64,000 nt of DNA from Solen grandis (lineage: Eukaryota; Mollusca; Bivalvia; Adapedonta; Solenidae). A program made the position numbers and the translations under genes. The notes under the pieces were generated by a model. The model worked only from the letters and a program-made list of their open reading frames with translations. It was not told where the DNA came from and searched no databases. How positions within the stretch are numbered: the first letter of the stretch is position 1; each line of letters opens with the position of its first letter. This document shows, one piece after another, positions 32,497 through 45,862 of this stretch. The DNA is taken from assembly GCA_021229015.1 (NCBI GenBank), contig CM037794.1:37030827-37094826 (forward strand), written 5' to 3'.

Positions 32497-32578
32497 TTGG
32501 GGTCTTTCTGCACCTGTAATTAGCTGGACGTCGCTATATGACTGAAATCCTGTCGCAGCGACGGTAAACTCTAAAAAA
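32497..32578 (+). repeat. SINE-B, 3' fragment
   Basis: It carries the second SINE family's tail: ACCTGTAATTAGCTGGACGT, CGCTATATGACTGAAAT and GTCGCAGCGACGGTAAAC. The head is absent. Confidence 0.6.
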
Positions 32579-32579
32579 G

Positions 32580-34485
32580 CAATCATATTATTTTAATCCA
32601 TTACAATATGCAAAGCCTATTAAAAGTTACATTGTTCCTGTATCATGTGCCATATTTGACATTTTAGCTTCATCAGAAACTTAGCTTAGACCAAATGTTA
32701 GTATAATAGAAATAAAGAACTGATCCCCTTTGTTGTCCTGAACATTGAAACCAAGTAACAGAAGACTACAGTGGTGTGATCAGTCACATTAAAGATACCA
32801 TCTCTTACAAAGCGAAAGTCTGATCTAGAATTTTTGGGAATCGAGTTTACCTGGGTTGAAAAATAAGAATAATTTATCTTATTTAGTTCATTGACTTCTA
32901 AACTCTAAATTTGTATCTTTTTACAGCATCGACCAATCGATACATTAACAATAAATACAAAAAATAATTCATTGTTAAAACAGGTAATTATAACATAAAT
33001 ACGTCTGTTTAAATTATTCTCAAAGGTTGAATTCTCCATGTAAACATTTTGGTCATCGGACCCACATATTTAGGTGATCCATCCATCACTGAATTATAAT
33101 CATGGTTCTTCAAATGCTTAAACAGTTTTTAGTGCAGATGGCTTGTATGTACTATTAATCTCCCGATCACTTGATGGACTATACATATGATCACAACTTA
33201 ATGGATTACCTTTCCATATAACAACAAATGGTAAAACTTTTAAATGTAACGTTATCAAATAATTAATTTTACACAAACAGCAAAACAAATAATTTCGATG
33301 AAGTCGAACTAGATTGAATTTAAAATCTTGGCCGTCTGGGCGTTATCGTAATAAATTAAATTATACAGGTCTGACTATAAACAACCTTATCGGTCTTAGA
33401 CTAGGGAATGACCCGATCTGTATTGTCCTGCGATTTATGAGCGCTTGTAAATTATCCCTAGAGAAAATTATTTGCTTTTTGCGTGTTATTTATAACTGTA
33501 ATGTATATAAGGATGTATATAACGATTTATAAAGATTTATGATTTTTTATTTAAGGCAATAACGAAAAACAATATATTTACTGAAATACAGACGTCTTAT
33601 CACTATATGTTTGGTAATTTCAAAATATAGTTTTAACACTGAAAAAAAAAAAAAAAAAAAAACAAACAAACAACTATAACTAATAATACAATTACTTATA
33701 TACACATTTCTAGTCATTCACATTGCGTAATCATGTTATCTGGGGGGCTATAATGATGGGCCGGTTACAACATTAACAAACTAGAAGTCGTTTGTTTAAG
33801 ATAAAAATGAAACGGCTTTCCGTTTGCATATTTCAAAGGTATTGAATATATAAGCTAATACAAAGAAATGGAATAATGATGCATTATAATTTAAGATTAA
33901 ATACGTAAAACATCATTATCATAAAAATATACTTATGTTCAAAAATAAGCTTTAAATCTTTTAATTTATTTTCATCTTCTTAAGAAGATATTGAGAAAGC
34001 ATATGGATCTTATTTGATTACACAACCGTTTACTATCAAGCAGAAAAAAACAAAACAGGAAAAGTTTAAGATAATACTATCATCAAGAATTCTTTTCTTA
34101 CGTTATTCAATCGATTTTAAAAGTGTTTTTTTTATTCTTTATTTAATTCGTTCTTCGTAAGCATATGACTTAACAAATATTCATTGCAATTTGATCCACA
34201 TAATTGAAATTGTAAAAAATTTAAACTCTAACTTTCAACCTTTAAATTCATTGAGTTTTACATTGGCAATAATTTCTTATTTCTATGTAATTAACGTTAT
34301 AAACGTCTTGAAACTTTCAACAATTCATTTGCTTTGTATGTTTGCTTATTTTTACAGATTTAGTAAAAGAAACCGTTAAACCTTTAGAAATCATAAAAAA
34401 TCGATAGGTAGATATACATATATTTGTCATTTTCTTCAGGTTTGCGGAAAGCCGTGATAACAAATACAATAATATATCTGTATAG
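32580..34485. other. AT-rich intergenic DNA
   Basis: No gene or dispersed repeat was recognised. A poly(A)/ACAAAC tract lies at about 33642-33672. The frames at 33314-33532 and 34191-34379 look like chance. Confidence 0.4.
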
Positions 34486-34489
34486 GTTT

Positions 34490-35563
34490 TCTGGCTCTAA
34501 AATAATTATACTAATTCATTGAAATCAAAATTTCAGCATCTGAAGCATGTGTCATTAAATTTTCATTGCCCTTCGAAAATTTCAACATATAGAAATAATC
34601 TTGTTAGAATTAGAAATTCATTATCATATAATGACGTCACGTGACGTCATATGACATTTATTTTCACAAAATGTTTAAGACTCCCAGAGACCGATATACT
34701 GACCTAATATCATCTTTCTATCTCAAATAGGACCGAATTTTTAAGAATTTGAAAATTTACGACCTTGGTTCGAATCTTGGAATCGCTATAGAACTTTGGA
34801 CTTTTCGAATTTTGAAAAAAGGACACCGGGATGCACAACTAGAACTTAATATACACATTCTGTGAAAATTTGATGAAAATCGGCCCATTAATAATGGCTC
34901 TGGACCGTGTACAAACTTCCGTAGTCATTTTCAAATGTGACGTCATATGACGTCATAGGCTTCTGGTAATCACTGAAATCAAAATTTCAGTGTCTGAATC
35001 ATTTGTCATTAAATTTTCATTGCCCTTCGACAATTTCAACATATAAAAATACTCTTGTTAATATTAGAAATTCATTATCATATAATGACGTCACGTGACG
35101 TTATATGACGTTTATTTTCACAAAATTTTTAAGACTCTTAGAGACCTATATACTGACCTAATATCATCTTTCTATCTCAAATAGGACCGATTTTATAAGC
35201 ATTTGAAAATTTACGACCTTTGTTCGAATCTTGGAATCGCTATAGAACCTTGGACTTGTCGAATTTTGAAAAAACGGACACCGGGATGCACAACTAGAAC
35301 TTAATATACACATTCTGTGAAAATTTGATGAAAATCGGTCCATTTATAATGGCTCTGGACAGTTTACAAACTTTTGGAGCATATGTCAATTGTGACGTCA
35401 TATGACGTCATAGACATATGAAAATCATAGAAATCAAAATTTCCTTACGTGACTAATAAGCCATAAAAATTTCATCGTCCTATGATTATTGCAACATAGA
35501 AAAATAAGCGTTTAGTTAGGAAGAAAAAAAGAATAATAATAATAATAATAAGAAGAAGAAGAA
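34490..35563 (+). repeat. Family-1 units, 3' part of a Helentron-like element
   Basis: Two and a half diverged units with TGACGTCACGTGACGTCATA clusters (34632, 35085) end in the conserved tail and an AATAAT/AAGAAG microsatellite (35531-35562). No 5' hairpin is present at the left edge, so the copy is truncated. Confidence 0.55.
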
Positions 35564-35610
35564 CTAGATGTCATTCGTTTAAACGAATGATAGGACTTTC
35601 TGCAACATCT
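35564..35610 (+). mobile_element. 5' terminus of another family-1 element
   Basis: CTAGATG and the hairpin 35571-35590 (TCATTCGT-TTAA-ACGAATGA) are followed by TAGGACTTTCTGC (35591-35603). The internal units characteristic of the family do not follow, so only the terminus remains. Confidence 0.5.
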
Positions 35611-36315
35611 GCTTTATATAGTATATATAGAAGATGACATAATAGATAATCTGTCCAAATTGCAACTTTCTATCTCCTCTATTTCTATATAAAATAGCAC
35701 AAATAGAACACATTCTGTGAATTTTAATAAAAGTCCGCCCATATCTTGCACATGTAGTTTACATACAACATTTATACTATGTCATATGACATGAAAGAAA
35801 AATGAAACAGTGTTCAAATGTAAGTTTCTAACTTTCATCACACATAGAATTTCATCACTCCAGCTCAGTTGTAACCTTGTTTAATTTTAGCCTCATTAGG
35901 AAGAAGTATTGAATATTTGTATAGTGCTATATCCTTTCGACACCTGTAACGTAGTTAATCGTATTTAGCGATTTTGGCGTGTTTGGGCTTCCGTAGTTTT
36001 GCCATAAATTCCTGGAATTTCGAACTATGGTGATATTTTGAAAGGTAACATCCCAGCCTACAAACTGATGCAATATGAATATCGTTAGCATAACAATGCA
36101 GTTTTTAGATGGTCTAAAATGTGGGGCTGCGTGTGAATTTTTCAAGGCTTGCAAACTGCTCGCTAGCTACATAGTGTTGCAAATACGGATTTTTGTCTTG
36201 TGCCGTTGTACATGTATTAACTTCAATGCTTATTTTGGAAACAGTCAACATTCGACAAAAAACAACAACAACAACAAAAAAAAAAAATCAAGATATAGCC
36301 CATCAATTGCAATTT

Positions 36316-36347
<32 letters not shown>

Positions 36348-36767
36348 TCGTTGCGCAAGTATTTAAGCTTGGTGACCCCTGCGCGTGACCTTTTCCATAT
36401 TTTTATGATGCATGATTATGAAATATCTTATTTTCCATGTAACTTTCTTATATGAAGTCCAATTTCAATAAATTTGGTACCGTTAGAAAGTTCTTAAAAA
36501 CATGCTACATTTTATACGCATAATGTTAAACTTATCTTCAGTCGTTTCTGAGATATTGACTGTTAAACCTCAAGAAAACAGCATATTATCAGCAAAATTA
36601 GCTTCATTTCATTTAGTTTTTTTGCTTATAACTTTGTATTGCGTAAACCAATTTTAATAAACTAATATATCTTTGGAAATGTCAATTATTCAGCTATAAT
36701 TTTTATTCATACATAATTTTACAAAAATCGATATTTATTGAGATATGGCTACATATATGCAGTAGGG
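35611..36767. other. Mixed diverged repeat and AT-rich DNA
   Basis: 36280-36344 holds A and T homopolymers (T run about 36318-36344). 36440-36760 resembles the 9700-10300 spacer (GAGATATTGACTGTTAAACC). The 126-codon frame 36075-36455 is built largely from the homopolymers and is not a gene. Confidence 0.4.
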
Positions 36768-37510
36768 GTGAAATCAAAATTTCCTCACGTGCCTAATAAT
36801 CCATAAAAATTTCATCGTCCTAGGACTATTGCAACATGTTAAAATAAGCGTTTAGTTAGGAAGAAGAAAAGAATAATAATAATAAACAAATGACGTCACG
36901 TGACGTCATATGACGTTTATTTTTCACATAATTGTTAAGACACCCAGAGACCTACTAACTGACAAAATTTCAACTTTCTATCTCAAATAGGACAGTTTTT
37001 ATAAGCATTTAAATATTGACGTCATTGGTTCGAATCTTGGATCCGCCATATATGCTTGGACTTTTCGAATTTTGAAAACGGACACCGGTATAACACAATA
37101 AGAACGTAATATACACACTCTGTGAAAATTTTGATGAAAATCGTTTCATAAACAATGGCTCTGGACCGCTTACAAAATTTTGTTGCATATTTCAAGTGTC
37201 ATATAATGACGTCACGTGACGTCATATGACAAATATTTTCACCAAATTTTTAAAACTTCTAGAGACCTATATACTGACTAAATATCAACTTTCTTTCTGA
37301 AATAGGACAGATTTTATAAGCATTTAAAAATTTACGACCTTGGTTCGAATCTTGGATTCGCTATAGAACCTTGGACTTTTCGAATTTTGAAAAACGGACA
37401 CCGGGATGCACAACTAGAACTTAATATACACAATCTGTGAAAATTTGATGAAAATCGGTTCACAAACAATGGCTGTAGACCGCGTACAAACTTTTGTAGC
37501 ATATTTCAAA
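36768..37510 (+). repeat. Family-1 units running into an assembly gap
   Basis: The conserved 3' tail of one copy (TCACGTGCCTAATAA.. AGTTAGGAAGAAG, 36785-36875) is joined to about one and a half units with TGACGTCACGTGACGTCATA. The block is cut by the N run at 37511. Confidence 0.55.
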
Positions 37511-37610
37511 NNNNNNNNNNNNNNNNNNNNNNNNNNNNNNNNNNNNNNNNNNNNNNNNNNNNNNNNNNNNNNNNNNNNNNNNNNNNNNNNNNNNNNNNNN
37601 NNNNNNNNNN
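37511..37610. other. Assembly gap of 100 N
   Basis: Exactly 100 N suggests a scaffolding gap of unknown true size inside repeat sequence. Translated frames that cross it are artefacts. Confidence 0.98.
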
Positions 37611-37680
37611 CTCGACAGGGTTCGAACCCACAACAGCAATCGGAATCGTTACCACGAGACCACGATTCCCACTGCTATTA
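37611..37680 (-). repeat. tRNA-like SINE head or tRNA pseudogene
   Basis: The minus strand carries GTGGTCTCGTGGTAACGATT (A-box-like) and GTGGGTTCGAACCCTGTCG (B box with paired T arm). It lies next to the gap, so its 3' continuation is not visible. Confidence 0.45.
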
Positions 37681-40600
37681 AAACTAAACAGTTGTAAACA
37701 ACTTAAAAAATACATTTCTAACTTTCCCTCGAATTCTATAAAAAAAAAAAAAAAAAAAAAATTAAAACTATTTTTTTGAAGAATAAATTCAAACCAAAAA
37801 AAATTAATAATTTCAATGAATAGATATAATCCACTACTGCAGTTACTAATGAGTATTGAAAATATAACTAAATACATATAACGAACATAGTAACTCTATT
37901 ATTAAATAAATACATTGTATTTTCACAACTGTACAGACCTCAATAGCATGTGTTCTATTGAGTTGGAAAATGCAATGTAATTCATTTACTAACATAGAAA
38001 ACAAATATTTATGGAAACAAAAGAGTCGTATCTAGATATGTGTAATGTCTTATTCAATCAATCAACTTATTTCAGTCAGCAATGTATACTCATCTTCTTC
38101 GGGAATTAAATGAGAAATGTAAATATGTGAAGTCATTGGATTTTTACTAATTAAAACTATGTTTTTAGACATGTAATGATTAAATTACAATAAAGAACGC
38201 GTAAATGAGAAAACTGTTCTATTGCCAATTAACTCCAGTTACTTTGTTTTCATACTTAATTATCAATTAAATAAGTCTAAATTTAATAACACCGTCTTTG
38301 GTTGTAATCCTCATTTCGTTTTTCATGTCAATATGAAATTGTGTAAATGAGTTGTATTACAGTGTATTACATTGCATTTTGCTGCATTGTACTGCAGTGG
38401 TATTATGCCCATATCATGTAGCTTTTCGGGGCGTTTTATTTTGCGACGAGATGCGTAGGAAAATTTATGTCTTGAGATGTCATTTTTTTCTGCGCTACGG
38501 GTAGCTAAATACATATCCCATAAAAACTTCAACAACATAATATACCTTTTATCATATGTCTATACATTTTTAAGACACAAGAAGTTAGTTTATTCAACAA
38601 ATCAAAGACTTTTTTGTGGCGGATGAATTTTTACTACGGATTTTAAGTAAACACCCCCAGAACACTTGAAAAATCATGACGCCAACGGTTACGAAGAAGA
38701 GCACTTGCACTGCGGGAACCATGTCGAAAGTAGGACCAAATGTCTGACGTCACGCTACCATATTTGGAACCGTATTGGTCGCTGAGAATACCGCATGTCG
38801 ACCTGTATTTGCACCTCGTGGTTTGGATATATTTGACCCCCCCAAAAATAAAGGTTACCGTACATAATGAAACTGAATCACGCTATTCAACACCAGCAAC
38901 AGTGGTACTTACACTTTCATAACATGCAGACAACGTGACATTGTGTGATACATGCAGGCGCCACAGTTAACACTAATTAACACAGAGCAATAGCTGATTC
39001 ACGTAATGACACCACACCTTGTCACTTTATCATCTATATTGTAGACAATACATGGGCTTATCGCCATGTATCAGAACCTGATTTTTCAGATTTACAATTT
39101 TTGCATGTTGACGTGATGATTCCTACCACCCGACACTACTGCAACCATGAATTATAAATGTTCACATGAGGATGTTTGTACCAGGCACAGTGAAGGTGGC
39201 ACCGATCAAACAACAATCAAACTATGCCACGGCAACTCCCACAACCTATATAAAGCCGATAGTTCAGCACGATACGTCTCAATGTCATATCTACGTGATC
39301 TGGACTAGGGTATTCCAGGACACCGGTAACAAGGAGCTTTGGTGAACTTTGTTGAAGGCGTTTCAGTGTTGGTTGTTTTTTTTTTTTTTGTTTTTTTTCC
39401 TAACCGACAGAGTTTTCTAAAAAATTGCACATAAGTACTTTAGACTATAACTAAAAGACATGTAAATTTAAAATAGGGAGTCACCATGCTCGTTTTAGAG
39501 ATTTAGCTTATGGTAAATTATCACTGTTTGCTAAAATTTGTTGAAAAAAAATATCAAAGCATTAAAACGATTGGAATGATTGCATTCTAAATACTTAGGT
39601 AACATATCAAAATAATATTATCAGAATATTTTATCATAATCTGTAACGTTATCTGTAATAATCTGTAATGTGTTTTATAGGTTACAGGTTAAAATACTGT
39701 AAAACATGCTTGGAAAATACACTACGAGCAGAAATAATCATATTTCTGGACTAAAAAACATGTATATTACAAAAACTACCCAAAAGCTATGAAATTATAT
39801 ATATTTATAATTATTGTTAAAAAAAATTGAACGGACAGATTTTCTTTATTTTTTTTCCAGATTCAATCCTCTGATATAAAGGCTTTCTGAAAATGTAAAA
39901 GAGGTGCACCTCAACACATTTATTTTTTAACTAAAACTGTTTTTTGTTTATTGTATTTTAGCCGAATTTGCATAAAAAACCACTAAAATGTAGCTTTTTG
40001 GACCCTCAACATGTGGCAAAAATACTTTTTCGATTTCCTTTAATATTCTATATTAAATGAAAAATTCCAGATAAAAAAATACCAAAATTAAAATAGTGGT
40101 TACCCGCTGAAAACTTTTTAATGTTAATAAGGCTCATTTCTGTTACCCAAATATCTATTTAACAGAGATATAAAACGGTCCGAAAATAACGTGTTTCTCG
40201 TGACGAAACAATACATTTGAACTCGGGGAGAGGCTTAACAGAGAGACGCTTTACCAGTATCACTTATAAAAGAGGATTTGCGATCTAATGAGAGACATAT
40301 TTCAAATTGGTTTAATCGCCAATAGACTGAAGAGAAAACTCAGTATATTTGTATTTGATACGAGCAATGTTACACATCTCACGTTATCTCGTGGTCACAT
40401 TATCGTACACGTAACTTAATGAGATTTTCTCTAGACTTTCTCATTACCTATATGAGAGTTGCGTATTTCTGTCAGAATATTATGTCTTTGTGTAACTCAA
40501 GATTTTGTTTGATGGATTTCTTAATACAGACAGATAGATAGCATATTTTATTGGACCAAGTTTTACAGTTTCCTGTACATATATACAACGCGTATATATC

Positions 40601-40737
40601 CATAGGTATATTTCGTAAGATAGCAAGCCAATTACGTGTATAGTCGTATAATTAATATATTTCAGTAAACAGTCGTATTTGGATTATAAAAAATAGCAAA
40701 CTATAATTTCAAATAAGTTTTATTGACTTGACTATTT
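37681..40737. other. AT-rich DNA with a possible core promoter
   Basis: No gene is supported. The TATATAAAG at about 39247-39256 with TTCAGCACG about 20 bp on looks like a TATA/initiator pair, and ACACCG-GTAACAAG near 39320-39330 could be a 5' splice site, but no coding exon follows. Homopolymer tracts occur at about 37740-37760 (A) and 39378-39401 (T). Confidence 0.3.
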
Positions 40738-40973
40738 GAGTTTACCGTCGCTTCGACAGTATTTCAGTCTTATAGCGACATCCAACTAATTACAGGTGGA
40801 GGAAGACCCCGAATGCATGGAGGCATCCGGGTAGAACCACCGACCTGCCGAAAGCCAGCTTGAAGGCTTCTTCACATGAAAATCCGAATGACCCTGTCGG
40901 GAATCGAACCCGTGCGGTGAGAAACTGAGTGGGTGTTAAAGTCAGAGACTTTAACCTCTCGGCCGAATAAGTT
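40738..40973 (-). repeat. SINE-B, near full length
   Basis: On the minus strand a Leu/Ser-type tRNA-like head with a long variable region (GGCCGAGAGGTTAAAGTC; B box GGGTTCGATTCCC) is followed by the SINE-B body and the tail TGTAATTAGTTGGATGTCGC..GACGGTAAACTCA. It matches the copies at 49867 and 62236 in the opposite orientation. Confidence 0.65.
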
Positions 40974-40984
40974 TTATTGATTAT

Positions 40985-41330
40985 AGGAGAGTTGTAATCT
41001 GTTTACACACATATATTCATATTTATTGCACGAGTCGTAAACCATAATCACATGCAGTCTTATTTATTTACAAGAGTTGTAAACTCTCAACACAAAGTCC
41101 TATTTATTACACAATAAGGGTAAACTAGTTACATATATGGGCATATTCATTACACGAGTCGTGAACTATCAATACATATAGTCCTATTTATTACACATTA
41201 TGTGTAAACTAGTTACACATATGGTCATATTCATTACACGAGTCGTGAACTATCAATGCATATAGTCCTATTTTTTACACGATTCGTAAGCTATTAACAC
41301 ACATATCCCTGCTTATAAACAATTTACCCA
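40985..41330. repeat. Tandem array, 84-bp unit made of two 42-bp halves
   Basis: The landmark CATTACACGAGTCGTGAACT recurs at 41148 and 41232 (84 bp). Related 42-bp halves alternate CGAGTCGTAAACT and GTGTAAACTAGTTACA. About eight diverged half-units are visible. Confidence 0.65.
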
Positions 41331-42284
41331 TTGTATCGTGTTCGGATAGCGTCAGAATTGAAACTATTTTTTTTTATTTCTTAACACATTTAAAATGTCA
41401 TTTGTGTCATTTGCACTTTCTTGCATTAGATCCGTTATATTTACTTCATATTTTTAATCATCATATCATCGGTGATTGTGATTTTTAATTTTTTTTTTAG
41501 CCAACCACTAATGTTAAACTTCACGGGTATATTATATGTGTCTCTATTAATAAAGTATATTCTATATCAGGAGAGAACATTTGCGTACCGGTATTTATAT
41601 AACGTAGCTGTATATCAAATTTATAAGTCAAATGAACAATAAAATATCTGGTTTACACGTTTAGTCAATGATTATTGAGTAGATTCTTTAAAGTGAATTA
41701 AGATATAGGGCGAGCTAGTGCCTAGGATCTTAGTTGCTAAATATTTGACGGATCGTATAACATAAATGATTTATAGTATATTCAGAAATTTGAATCTATC
41801 AGTTTAAACATATTTATTGCAGTAGTTTAAAGTTAACAGAGATTTACTGTGGATCGCTTCACAGACATACATCACTCTGTTCGGATTATAATAAAATTGC
41901 ATTTTTATTTATTCTCATCACACATACATAGCCGTGTTGACTACGCAAGAGCTGGGAGAGTTATCTCCATTTCTAAACACAAGTATAAATATGGGTTATG
42001 TGAAGAACTTCCTGGTGCGATTGCCTCATAAATGTCGTATTTGAAAAAAATATCTATATAAAGTTTTTCATAAAAACAAAACGACATGAAATATAAAAAC
42101 GAAAGTGATGAAACATCCGGTTCATACAAAATGTTTATGACACAAATACGAGTATGAATTTATTGCTTCTTTTAATGTATTTCTAAGTACATTTTCTAAG
42201 AGACAAGAAAATGTAGACGGTTTCAAAAAGGGAATGTTCGACACTGGAGGAATAAAACTGGTATTTGATTCCACCCGAATGTGT
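41331..42284. other. AT-rich DNA, no gene supported
   Basis: A 60-codon plus-strand frame (41849-42031) and a 62-codon minus-strand frame (41941-42129) overlap and have no recognised features. Confidence 0.4.
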
Positions 42285-42435
42285 GTGTTTGTTTTGTTTA
42301 CGTCCCATTGACAGTAAGTCATTTTGAGGATAAGTCTAGACACGCCAGAGATAGGTGTAGTTCTGTCATAGCAGGTCACACCGTATACATGCCACAGTAT
42401 CATATCCAGTTACATCCTGCCCTGAACATTCCCTT
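42285..42435 (-). repeat. SINE-A, diverged fragment
   Basis: The tail (minus: CTGTCAATGGGACGTAAAC) and body (AACTGGATATGATACTGTGG) are recognisable but diverged. Frames across it, 42122-42403 and 42281-42562, are not genes. Confidence 0.5.
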
Positions 42436-43607
42436 TGTTCATAATGATAACCAAATTTGGAACTACTTTATTATAAGTCTGACATGGCCAAGAACTAAAA
42501 CAGCAATCACCTGCTCCGGGGATAGATGTTCTACGGGGCGGTTAAATATCGTCAAAAGTTAAAATAAGTGAAAAGGACATTATGAGTCGTTTAAGTCAAT
42601 TATGGAATGTACCAGAGGATAGAAGAAAAACATTTTAATACAACTGCAAAATATTCTCGTGGTATCGTTTATATGGCGACGGCTACAAAAGTTGTTGGTT
42701 CGGACCTCTTTAGGGGTAAGATTTTTTCCCGATCTTCCAAGGTCCATTTCAGCGACCGTCGCGTTATAACTTGCTTCCAGAGCAACGTAAAAGCAATAAC
42801 ATTAAAGTACAGTAAGCACATATTCTTGTATTTTCACGGTAAAATTCCCTGACATGCACAACTCCAAAGTTCACAAGCAAGCGGAGTTATGCACGTCTCT
42901 TGGAATTATCCGATTTCTATCCACACCAAGACAGACGACTGCATTAATGCAGTTGAATTATACCAAGCGTATGAAAAGCTTTCACAATTCATAATGAAAT
43001 GATATTGTCAATATTTGGTCTGACTGAAAAAGCGCGAATGCCATCATTAAAATTTGAATCGTTATGCACGGAACAGCTTGAAATATGGTAAAAAGTCATT
43101 AATCTGTCTGCTTGATTTACATCAAAGGTTGTATACAGCTTCTATCCGGCTGTTGGAGCCACCGTATAATTTCCTGTAAAGGCTTTAATTCCGAAGTTTG
43201 ATATTATAATTTTATAACCTTAATAGATGTCCAAATGCCACCGATAGCTGCTACAGAAAAACAACCCAAATGCAATAAGCAGTGAATATGGATTATGCGA
43301 CATGTATTTACAATGTTTATTTGTTACTTTGTCTTTGTTGTTGTTGATTTGTTTGTGTGTGTGTGTGTGTGGGGGGGGGTCTATCTCGTTGTTGCTGGCT
43401 AAATGAGTAAAACCTTTTGGAATTTCTGGAAGAAAGATTTTTAATTTGATTTTCTTCAATTAATGATACCTTTTATCTATAGATATAAGACTAATGGCGT
43501 CTGGTTTGAGATTTAGCAGATCTAAATGCACTTATCTTATATGCTTCATCTAAATGAACAGATCTGCACAGTAGCATATTGTGCTATACAATTGTCGAAC
43601 TATCTAT
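42436..43607. other. Intergenic or intronic DNA
   Basis: No supported gene. A TG/G tract lies at about 43354-43378. The 81-codon frame 42607-42852 has no family features. Confidence 0.35.
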
Positions 43608-43898
43608 TTGAGCAGGCCGTGGCCCAGTGGTTACGTAACGACAGCTTATCCGAAGGACCTTGGTTCGAGCCGCGTTTAGGTCAAGGAATTTATGAAAGGG
43701 AGTAAATGGAGTTCACGTTGCAGTCACGTTATCATGACACCTGGCAATCCAATTCTGGAAATACCTTTATATGCTGAAATGCCTAGTAAGGGAGTTATAC
43801 CAGTACATTTATACGACTTTTGTATGTCGTGCCCAGGGATCTAACCCATGACCTGCCAATTCCATGGCTGATGCTGTAACCTCACGGCCTCCCGGACC
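43608..43898. repeat. Composite of a tRNA-like head (+) and inverted SINE-A body (-)
   Basis: 43611-43685 (plus) has GTGGCCCAGTGGTTACG and a B box GGTTCGAGCC. 43714-43898 is a reversed, diverged SINE-A with its own head (minus: CCGTGAGGTTACAGCATC). Two SINE pieces are thus joined head-to-tail in opposite orientation. Confidence 0.5.
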
Positions 43899-44925
43899 AG
43901 TCATGATATTTTACCTTGTCACTTATCAAAGTGAAGCGGCACTATATTTGTCTTAAAGGTCCCAGATATTGTCGTTGGAAAGTAAAACTTAAACAAAATG
44001 TTTTAATACAGAAACAGGAAACCAGCAGCGATGTTTATACTCAACAAAATCGATTGGTATCGTTTAAACGTGCATTTCGTACTCCACGTGAATAATACAT
44101 TGTAGTTGGAATCTAAAATTTAAATGTATTTAATGTTTTGTTGTCCTTAATGGTGACCTCACTACGTTTTCTCACGTGAAACTTGGATTTCTCGTTGTAG
44201 TATTATGGACGAAGAGAGCGTTGTTGAAATTTTCACACACACAAAAAGCGATTCAAGTTATCTCTCAGACCAGAAACAAGCAGAGCATTTTTTTTCACCA
44301 AGACATTTACTACAAATATAGCATGGGGGTGTATACTATCACCGTTCTTTGGCTGGTCTGTCTGACGTCACTTTTAACATATTTACAGATGATGACGTAA
44401 GATAAGCCTAAACTGATACTTTAGCGATTTTCATCCCCCTATACTTAGGGGAAAAGGTTACGCAAAATGGTTTGTTTTAGATGACATATATGCTTCTTAG
44501 TCACGAAATTAAATGAAGTAATGAATTAATTACATTATGGTTGATAATATTGTAGATGTATTAACATAGCATTCTCTACGAAGCACATTGAGACCTGTTT
44601 CAGGGTGGACATTATAAATATTTGCAGTAAATTAAAGTGTCTATTTCACTTTCTACGTAAGACTGAAAGACGGCCATATTTGATATTTACTTAGCCGATT
44701 GTAATGTAGTGGATGTTATTGGAAAGTGAGTTAAAGTAATGCTTATTTTGACCGCTTACATATTTTTTTTACTTATTTTTACTTATTTCTTTTTTTCTTT
44801 TTTTTTTTTTAGTAAATTCGATCTGTTATTGAAATTATAAATTATTCAAAGAAGATGACAATCAAAAATTTAATGAATAACTGACATTAGATGCAGTAAA
44901 ATATTGAAAAGTTAACACAAAACTT
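43899..44925. other. AT-rich DNA, no gene seen
   Basis: A 74-codon frame 44176-44400 is unremarkable. A T-rich tract at about 44760-44812 interrupts the stretch. Confidence 0.4.
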
Positions 44926-45244
44926 TCCCGGTGGCCTTGTAGTCAGAGGGGGGTTAGCAGGTTTGATCCCAGGCCGCGACATACCATAGTCGTAAAAATG
45001 ATACTGGTTTAGCTCCCTTGCTTGGCGCTCAGCATATGAAGGTAGTTCCAGGACTGACTGGCCCGTTGTCAGGATAATGTGACTGGGTGTGGTATCATGC
45101 AACAAGTCAACGGCGTGATACTGCAGTTTGGCAGCACTATATCTGTCTCAAGTAGACAAAGTCTCCAAATGACTAAAATACTCTAGGCGGAACGTTTAAC
45201 CTAATTAACATAAATAAACTAAAGCAAAAAAAAAAAAAAAAAAA
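44926..45244 (+). repeat. SINE-A, near full length with poly(A)
   Basis: A decayed tRNA-like head (CCCGGTGGCCTTGTAGTCAG; B box GGTTTGATCCC) is followed by the full SINE-A body, the tail GGCGGAACGTTTAACC and, after a short spacer, a run of about 20 A (45225-45244). Confidence 0.6.
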
Positions 45245-45530
45245 ATGTTATTTCATCTTGAATTAAAATGAATACATGCAAATTGATTTTATGTTCCAAT
45301 ATATTTATCGTCTTTTCATATTACTTTTGTTTAGGAAAGGAAACATAAAACAAACGCTTATTCATCATTTCTATTGATTTTGGCATATTTTATTCCAATT
45401 CTAACCCGGTTTAATCAGCGAAGTGTTATTAAAACTCCGGTCATGAAAATAGGTTGATTACTTTGTAATATCTAAATTAGGTCATGAAACATATGCAAGG
45501 TCATTGCACTGAATAGAGGAAATTAAAAGA

Positions 45531-45579
45531 TTCCTCTCTCTCTCTCTCTCTCACACACACACAAGAGTATATACCCACT

Positions 45580-45628
<49 letters not shown>

Positions 45629-45645
45629 TACGAGTATATACCCAT

Positions 45646-45695
<50 letters not shown>

Positions 45696-45862
45696 ACACA
45701 CATACGAGTATATACCCACTCTCTCTCTCTCTCTCTCTCTCACAGACACACATACGAGTATATACCCATTCTATCTCTCTCTCTCTCTCCCACACACAGA
45801 CACACATACGAGTATATACCCATTCTAGCTCCCCCTCTCTCTCAAACAGAGAGAGAGAGAGA
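45531..45862. repeat. Compound CT/CA microsatellite in a higher-order array
   Basis: Five blocks of (CT)n(CA)n are separated by the near-invariant spacer ACGAGTATATACCCA. The array therefore has a higher-order unit of roughly 55-65 bp. The minus-strand frames rich in RERERE and VCVCVC are artefacts of it. Confidence 0.85.

Noticed and set aside
37445..37877. Frames with a run of X residues
   Set aside because: They cross the 100-N gap and are artefacts.
39247..39340. TATA box with downstream first exon
   Set aside because: The TATA-like and donor-like sequences are plausible, but no coding exon or second landmark supports a gene.
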